A program made the position numbers and the translations under genes. A stretch of 9,448 bases of DNA from Halobacteriaceae archaeon Tc-Br11_E2g27 (GTDB lineage Archaea > Halobacteriota > Halobacteria > Halobacteriales > Haloarculaceae). The stretch lies in NCBI GenBank assembly GCA_001564135.1, contig LKNH01000089.1, positions 1 through 9,448 of the forward strand, read 5' to 3'. Position 1 is the first letter of the stretch, and every line of letters begins with the position of its first letter. Positions 5,303 to 9,448 of the stretch are shown here, piece by piece. A model generated the notes under the pieces. It saw nothing but the letters and a program-made list of their open reading frames with translations, made no database searches and was not told the DNA's origin.

Positions 5303-5989
5303 CTATCGGTCGACGCCCGCTAACCCATCACCAGTTATCTGGAACTGAACCGTCTCTCCGGCCTGTTTTGCGTGATGCTTTTCAAGCGTCGCTCGACGAT
5401 TCCCACCGCGAAATCGGTCTAGTCTGAGAATGACTGCTGACCAGTGGTTGAGAGTATGACCACCAAGCGCAGTTGTGGTATCGCTGTCTGGGTCAGTATA
5501 TACCTGATTCGTGAATGCAACTGCGAGGTCGTGTTTGCGGGCAAGCGAGAGAAGATGGGTAATCTGTCTAGCGACCGCACGAAGCGTCTCCCCCTCGTCT
5601 TCTTGGGTTCGCTTGAGTCGATAAAAACCAGTAGCACTGTCGAGAACGATGAATTCTATCTGTTCGGCAAACTCCGATGCATCCTGTACGGCTTCCTGTT
5701 GTTCTTCAAAATCTGTTGCCTCACTCACAATGATTCTGGAGGCCACATCGTCGATTGTTGTATCGGGGTGGCCCTCAGCTATTTGTTCGAGTCTGTCGAT
5801 TGAGAGACCCTCGGTGTCGATATACAGCACATGGTTACCACGGGCGGCAGTCTCGACGGCAGCCGAAAGGACAATATTACTTTTCCCCGCCGCTGGCTGG
5901 CCGTACACCTGTGTGGCAGCTCCGTACTCGAACCCCCCACCAATCAACGCATCGAGTGGCTGGCACCCAGTTTGAATCCTCTCTGTCAC
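5303..5989 (-). CDS. radB: DNA repair and recombination protein RadB
   Basis: A 228-residue RecA-fold protein, the usual RadB size. RadB is an archaeal RadA/Rad51 paralogue thought to assist RadA loading and recombination repair. It lacks the N-terminal helix-hairpin-helix domain of RadA, as expected. Walker A is GQPAAGKSN (30-38, Lys36) and Walker B is EFIVLDS (112-118, Asp117). AFTNQVY (158-164) is the usual segment before L2 and ALGG (174-177) follows it. The start is GTG at 5989, supported by the TATA box at 6015-6020 spaced for a leaderless mRNA. The gene lies 62 bases downstream of the histidine kinase in the same direction but appears to have its own promoter. Confidence 0.93.
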   Translation of the reverse strand: MTERIQTGCQPLDALIGGGFEYGAATQVYGQPAAGKSNIVLSAAVETAARGNHVLYIDTEGLSIDRLEQIAEGHPDTTIDDVASRIIVSEATDFEEQQEAVQDASEFAEQIEFIVLDSATGFYRLKRTQEDEGETLRAVARQITHLLSLARKHDLAVAFTNQVYTDPDSDTTTALGGHTLNHWSAVILRLDRFRGGNRRATLEKHHAKQAGETVQFQITGDGLAGVDR

Positions 5990-6014
5990 GGGTCAGTTTT
6001 CGGTCGGGTTTGCA

Positions 6015-6020
6015 TTTAAA
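6015..6020 (-). promoter_or_regulatory. TATA box for radB
   Basis: TTTAAA lies 26-31 bases upstream of the radB GTG start, read on the minus strand. This is the best-placed archaeal promoter box in the window. It argues for separate transcription of radB and supports the GTG start with no leader. Confidence 0.6.
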
Positions 6021-6051
6021 CTCTCGTTCTCTGCGCGAAGCATCAGGGTCA

Positions 6052-7743
6052 CTATATCCGCAGATTATCGTTATCGCTTGTCGCAAGGTGGTCAAACCGA
6101 AGTTTGACTTTTGTCCCGTCATCCACATCGAACTCAGCTTCACCTCCTGACTTTTCTACGACCCAGTGGACGAGCCAGAGCCCAAATCCGCTGCTGTGTT
6201 CCAGTTGTGTCTCTGTCCGGCGCTTGATGACGCTCAATTCCTCTTCGGATATACCCGGGCCGTTATCCTCGATAGTGATTGTTACCGCTTCTTCCGTGAC
6301 GCTCGTGCTGATACAGACACAGGGTTCATTGTTGGTATTATACCGTGCTGCATTGTCAATAAGATTCTCAAGTGCTTCACCAACCTGTGGAACCGTAATA
6401 ATCCACGCATCCTCCGCAAAGTCTGTTTGAAACGTCACATCGGGATGAGCCTCTCTCATTTCAGCAATGATAGCCGATAGTTTTTCGCTGGTACGATACT
6501 GTACCTGGTCAGTTGTTTCGACGAGTTCTTCGATAGTTCGAGCTTTCTCGCCCCAATCAACAAGCCGGTCGGTCGTTGCTTCGATTATCTCATAGGACTC
6601 CTCACGGGATGGGCCTGATTCGTTTCGCATCAAATCGGCATGAGACAGAATGGTATTCAACTCGTTTCGCAAATTGTGACGAAGAAATCTGCTCTGGACA
6701 TCTTTTAACAGTTCCAACTGTTCTTCGCGTCGGAGACGCTCGGTAACGTCCCGACAGACCAGTACCTGCGCTAATACGTTGTCACGATAATCCCGCAGCA
6801 CTGATTTGTTAACAGCATACTGTCTTTGCTCCCCGTCGATAATGCTCGAAACGTTTCCGTCAATCTGTTCGACCGAAACGTCCCCGAGTGCTTCGTTGTC
6901 AAAATATGCAGAAATATGTGTTCCAACGACAGCATTATTCTGTGAGAACGTATCCCTTACTGAGTTATTGGCCTGCGCAATCACGCCCCGTTCGTCGAGG
7001 ACAAAAACAAGGTCATCCATCTCATCGAGGACAGTTCGGCGAGCAACCGGAATCGCATCCATCAACCGCATACGGAATGTGGCGAACATCAACACTACAG
7101 CAGTGGTGAGGAAACTTACTGGAGTGAGGTCGACGTCAACAAGGCCGACGTTGAACGAGATATTAGCGAGGAAGGGAACGACAATCGCAAACAAGATGGC
7201 AAAGACCTGAATGCGATAGCCGTATTCGGCCCGCCACATCATATGTGCAAGCATCCCTAACCCGAAATAAACGAGTCCATAGGAGTAGAGAACGTGGCCT
7301 ATCCAGAGACGCCCTGGAATTAATTCCCAGCCCCATAGCGCCTCTGTGGCGGGCTCAGATTCAAACAGGAGATACTGCCACGGACTGAGTGAAACTCCAA
7401 CAACTATGAGCGGTTGAATCGCAAGCAGTGCAAGCAAGGTACGGGTGATATACTTTTTTCGGCCAGTGTATTCGAGACCAAGCAGTAAAATACCGATAAC
7501 GGTGACTTCGACACCGATAAGCCGAAACGCCATTCCTCCCCACGCTTGTGGTTCTGGTCCCGTTGCGAGCTGAATGAGGTCCGAGGCGACCCAGATAGCC
7601 ACACCGACAAACATTACCACCAGCGATGTTGCTCCACGCCGGTTCAGCCGATTTAGACAGTAGTAAAGAAAGACAAAAGAAAGTATAATCGTAATTATAT
7701 TTAAGGCTGCAAACCCCACCAACATCGCCATTTCGTGAAGCAT
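6052..7743 (-). CDS. 7TM-PAS sensor histidine kinase
   Basis: A 563-residue membrane sensor. Seven hydrophobic segments fill residues about 8-30, 39-60, 71-91, 99-118, 149-170, 178-199 and 207-223, matching the histidine-kinase N-terminal 7TM module. A PAS domain follows at about 231-335 and begins DEMDDLVFVLDERG. The HisKA dimerisation helix holds FLRHNLRNELN with phospho-acceptor His356. The ATPase domain has the N-box ENLIDNAARYN (459-469), G1 DNGPG (493-497) and G2 GFGLWLV (519-525). All catalytic boxes look intact. No response regulator is adjacent, so it is an orphan kinase, as is common in haloarchaea; its signal is unknown. The start is uncertain: ATGs at 7743, 7731 and 7725 are in frame, and a weak A/T-rich box near 7756-7763 fits 7731 best. 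Confidence 0.92.
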   Translation of the reverse strand: MLHEMAMLVGFAALNIITIILSFVFLYYCLNRLNRRGATSLVVMFVGVAIWVASDLIQLATGPEPQAWGGMAFRLIGVEVTVIGILLLGLEYTGRKKYITRTLLALLAIQPLIVVGVSLSPWQYLLFESEPATEALWGWELIPGRLWIGHVLYSYGLVYFGLGMLAHMMWRAEYGYRIQVFAILFAIVVPFLANISFNVGLVDVDLTPVSFLTTAVVLMFATFRMRLMDAIPVARRTVLDEMDDLVFVLDERGVIAQANNSVRDTFSQNNAVVGTHISAYFDNEALGDVSVEQIDGNVSSIIDGEQRQYAVNKSVLRDYRDNVLAQVLVCRDVTERLRREEQLELLKDVQSRFLRHNLRNELNTILSHADLMRNESGPSREESYEIIEATTDRLVDWGEKARTIEELVETTDQVQYRTSEKLSAIIAEMREAHPDVTFQTDFAEDAWIITVPQVGEALENLIDNAARYNTNNEPCVCISTSVTEEAVTITIEDNGPGISEEELSVIKRRTETQLEHSSGFGLWLVHWVVEKSGGEAEFDVDDGTKVKLRFDHLATSDNDNLRI

Positions 7744-7827
7744 CTCAGCACTGTATGAAAATTGTTTCGGCCACGATGAGTTTTGGCTCCGGATTGTGAC
7801 AACTATAGAAATTCTCGTCAGTCATCA

Positions 7828-7861
7828 GAGATTTTTCGCTAGACGGAACAGCGAGAATCTC
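7828..7861. promoter_or_regulatory. Dyad in the divergent kinase/rfcS intergenic region
   Basis: GAGATTTTTCGCT (7828-7840) and AGCGAGAATCTC (7850-7861) form an inverted repeat, with one bulged base, around a nine-base spacer. A further half-site, ATTCTCG, occurs at 7811-7817. The dyad lies about 85 bases upstream of the kinase start and about 80 bases upstream of rfcS, between divergent genes. It could be an operator shared by both or an RNA hairpin; neither use can be shown here. Confidence 0.4.
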
Positions 7862-7911
7862 AGAACAGGTACGATAATCCGTATATGCATTCGAGGTCTC
7901 ATCTCGGGAAC

Positions 7912-7917
7912 TTTATC
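7912..7917 (+). promoter_or_regulatory. TATA-like box for rfcS
   Basis: TTTATC lies 25-30 bases before the ATG at 7942, the correct spacing for a leaderless start. It falls within the coding region if the upstream in-frame ATG at 7885 were used, so it supports the shorter protein. Confidence 0.55.
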
Positions 7918-7941
7918 AGGCAACACCTCTTCATACCGCCC

Positions 7942-8916
7942 ATGAGCGAGGCCAAGCAGTCTCAGGGTGGTCGCGACGAGATTTGGCTGGAAAAATACCG
8001 CCCACAGACCCTTTCGGACGTGGTTGGACAGGAAGCAATTACCGAGCGACTGCAGAGCTACGTCGACCGTGATGACCTATCACATATGTTGTTCTCAGGG
8101 CCGGCCGGCGTCGGCAAGACCACCTCGGCCATCGCCATCGCCCGCGAACTCTACGGAGATGACTGGGAAGAGAATTTCCTCGAACTCAACGCCTCTGATG
8201 AGCGTGGTATCGATGTCGTTCGTGACCGAGTCAAAAGCTTTGCACGGACATCCTTTGGTGGATTTAACTACCGCATTATCTTCCTTGATGAAGCCGACGC
8301 GCTCACCTCCGATGCACAATCGGCACTTCGCCGAACGATGGAGCAGTTCTCGAATAACGTCCGGTTTATTCTCTCCTGTAACTACTCCTCACAGATTATC
8401 GACCCGATTCAGTCCAGATGTGCGGTGTTTCGGTTCGGGCCGCTTCCAGATGACGCCATCGAACAGCAGGTGAGAATTATTGCAGCAAACGAAGGCATCG
8501 AACTCACCGATGATGGTATCGACGCACTTGTCTACGTCGCTGGTGGGGATATGCGCGCTGCAATCAACGGATTGCAGGCAGCGGCCGTAACGGGAGAGGT
8601 TGTCGACGAGGAGGAAGTCTTCGAAATCACAAGCACTGCGCGACCGGAGGAGATTGAAGAGATGGTTACGCGCGCACTTGAAGGCGATTTCACCGGTGCT
8701 CGGTCCCAACTCGACCGGTTGTTGACCGACGAAGGGATTGCGGGCGGCGATATCATCGACCAACTCCATCGGTCCGTCTGGGAGTTTGACCTCGGAGACG
8801 AGCCAGCAGTTCGATTACTCGACCGGATTGGCGAGGCCGATTACCGAATCACTGCAGGAGCAAACGAACGGATTCAACTCGAAGCACTGCTTGCATCGGT
8901 TGCGCTCAACGCCTAA
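7942..8916 (+). CDS. rfcS: Replication factor C small subunit
   Basis: A 324-residue clamp-loader ATPase that, with the large subunit, opens PCNA onto primed DNA. The RFC box WLEKYRPQTLSDVVGQ is at 15-30. Walker A is GPAGVGKT (53-60, Lys59), Walker B is FLDEAD (114-119), sensor 1 is SCN with Asn147, and the arginine-finger motif SRC is at 158-160. The AAA+ lid and C-terminal collar helices follow. An in-frame ATG 19 codons upstream would add MHSRSHLGNF..., which is not family-like and overlaps the TATA box, so the start at 7942 is preferred. No intein interrupts the ATPase core, though inteins occur in this gene in some haloarchaea. Haloarchaea often carry two small subunits (rfcA and rfcC); which one this is cannot be told. 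Confidence 0.96.
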   Translation: MSEAKQSQGGRDEIWLEKYRPQTLSDVVGQEAITERLQSYVDRDDLSHMLFSGPAGVGKTTSAIAIARELYGDDWEENFLELNASDERGIDVVRDRVKSFARTSFGGFNYRIIFLDEADALTSDAQSALRRTMEQFSNNVRFILSCNYSSQIIDPIQSRCAVFRFGPLPDDAIEQQVRIIAANEGIELTDDGIDALVYVAGGDMRAAINGLQAAAVTGEVVDEEEVFEITSTARPEEIEEMVTRALEGDFTGARSQLDRLLTDEGIAGGDIIDQLHRSVWEFDLGDEPAVRLLDRIGEADYRITAGANERIQLEALLASVALNA

Positions 8917-8930
8917 TCCGGTGTGTGTCA

Positions 8931-8959
8931 GTTCCGACGAGCGTGAGTGCCTTCGGAAC
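8931..8959 (+). terminator. Hairpin and T tracts after rfcS
   Basis: GTTCCGA (8931-8937) pairs with TCGGAAC (8953-8959) across a 15-base loop, 14 bases after the rfcS stop. T runs follow at 8962-8965, 8975-8978 and 8982-8987. The T runs fit archaeal oligo-T termination; the hairpin may be incidental or may be an operator for alaS. The first T run (GTTTTACG, 8961-8968) is about 30-35 bases before the alaS ATG and could be its TATA element. Confidence 0.4.
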
Positions 8960-8996
8960 AGTTTTACGCGCACGTTTTCCATTTTTTAAGCAACGA

Positions 8997-9448
8997 ATGA
9001 GCGACCTTGAGGACGCATATAAACTTGAGTACTTCGCAGAGGAAGGCTTTCATCGGAAAGAATGTCCGAAGTGCGGAGCAATGTACTGGACACGCGATGA
9101 GGACCGTGACTCCTGTGGAGAACCTCCGTGTGAGACTTACCAGTTCATCGATGACCCTGGGTTTGACCAGGAGTATACCTTGGAAGAAATGCGGGAAGCG
9201 TTTCTCTCGTTTTTCGAACGAAACGGTCACGAGCGAATCGACCCTTACCCCGTCGCAGCAAATCGCTGGCGCGATGATGTCTTGCTCACACAGGCATCCA
9301 TCTACGATTTCCAGCCACTGATTACGAGCGGGCAAACACCACCGCCGGCAAATCCACTCACCATCAGCCAGCCCTGCATCCGGATGCAGGATATCGATAA
9401 CGTCGGGAAAACTGGCCGGCATACGATGGCCTTCGAGATGATGGCCCA
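8997..9448 (+). CDS. alaS: Alanyl-tRNA synthetase, N-terminal part
   Basis: This frame opens at ATG 8997 and is cut by the right edge after 150 codons. It is the archaeal-type AlaRS, which charges tRNA-Ala in the cytosol. The archaeal N-terminal zinc-binding extension is clear: ECPKCGAMYW (22-31, Cys23 and Cys26) followed by CGEPPC (40-45, Cys40 and Cys45). The class II catalytic core begins with FLSFFERNGHERIDPYPV (69-86) and continues through TQASIYDFQPLI (98-109). The motif 2 region (ISQPCIRMQDID, 123-134, then TGRHTMAFEM) is intact as far as seen. A full-length archaeal AlaRS is about 900 residues, so roughly five sixths lies outside the window. It follows rfcS by 80 bases on the same strand. 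Confidence 0.96.
   Translation, partial: MSDLEDAYKLEYFAEEGFHRKECPKCGAMYWTRDEDRDSCGEPPCETYQFIDDPGFDQEYTLEEMREAFLSFFERNGHERIDPYPVAANRWRDDVLLTQASIYDFQPLITSGQTPPPANPLTISQPCIRMQDIDNVGKTGRHTMAFEMMA

Noticed and set aside
5755..6150. A 131-codon plus-strand frame opposite radB and the kinase C-terminus
   Set aside because: It spans two clear minus-strand genes and their promoter, is rich in Arg, Ser and Cys unlike haloarchaeal proteins, and resembles no family.
7942..8916. An intein in rfcS
   Set aside because: The ATPase core from Walker A to the SRC motif is continuous at normal spacing.
8964..9422. A 152-codon frame on the minus strand opposite alaS
   Set aside because: The plus strand encodes an unmistakable AlaRS N-terminus with all zinc cysteines; the antisense frame resembles no family and is a shadow.

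Overview
The window looks like chromosomal DNA of a haloarchaeon (Halobacteria). The proteins are rich in Asp and Glu. Most start codons carry a TATA-like box about 25-30 bases upstream and no leader, which is the haloarchaeal leaderless pattern. The gene set is archaeal: RadB, a small RFC subunit, archaeal-type AlaRS, and a 7TM histidine kinase. By eye the G+C is near 50%, low for the class, so a Haloquadratum-like genus is possible; this is an inference only.

Layout from left to right. (1) 1-395: a promoter region with an operator-like repeat, a 54-codon small gene (93-257) that resembles haloarchaeal DUF7331-type proteins, and a palindromic 84-bp repeat. (2) 396-3806, all on +: hisB (histidine synthesis), a CitE/HpcH-type lyase or thioesterase, a CBS-pair protein with a zinc ribbon, and a hexameric-type glutamate dehydrogenase. 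Most appear to have their own promoters. (3) 3878-5187, +: an SRPBCC-fold ligand-binding protein and an orphan phoU. (4) 5303-7743, -: radB, preceded upstream by a 7TM-PAS-HisKA-HATPase sensor kinase. (5) 7942 to the right edge, +: the replication factor C small subunit and the first 150 codons of alaS, which runs off the window.

Functionally this is mostly housekeeping: amino-acid and acyl-CoA metabolism, phosphate-type regulation, and DNA replication or repair. No transposase, integrase, CRISPR array, tRNA, rRNA or toxin module was seen.

The most unusual structure is not a gene. An 84-bp near-palindrome occurs three times (276-359, 4370-4453, and inverted at 5197-5280). The copies align without a single gap. 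Each begins 12-22 bases after the stop codon of a gene in the same orientation, and two copies bracket phoU as inverted repeats. It could be a MITE-like or REP-like element, or a structured 3' end/terminator element.
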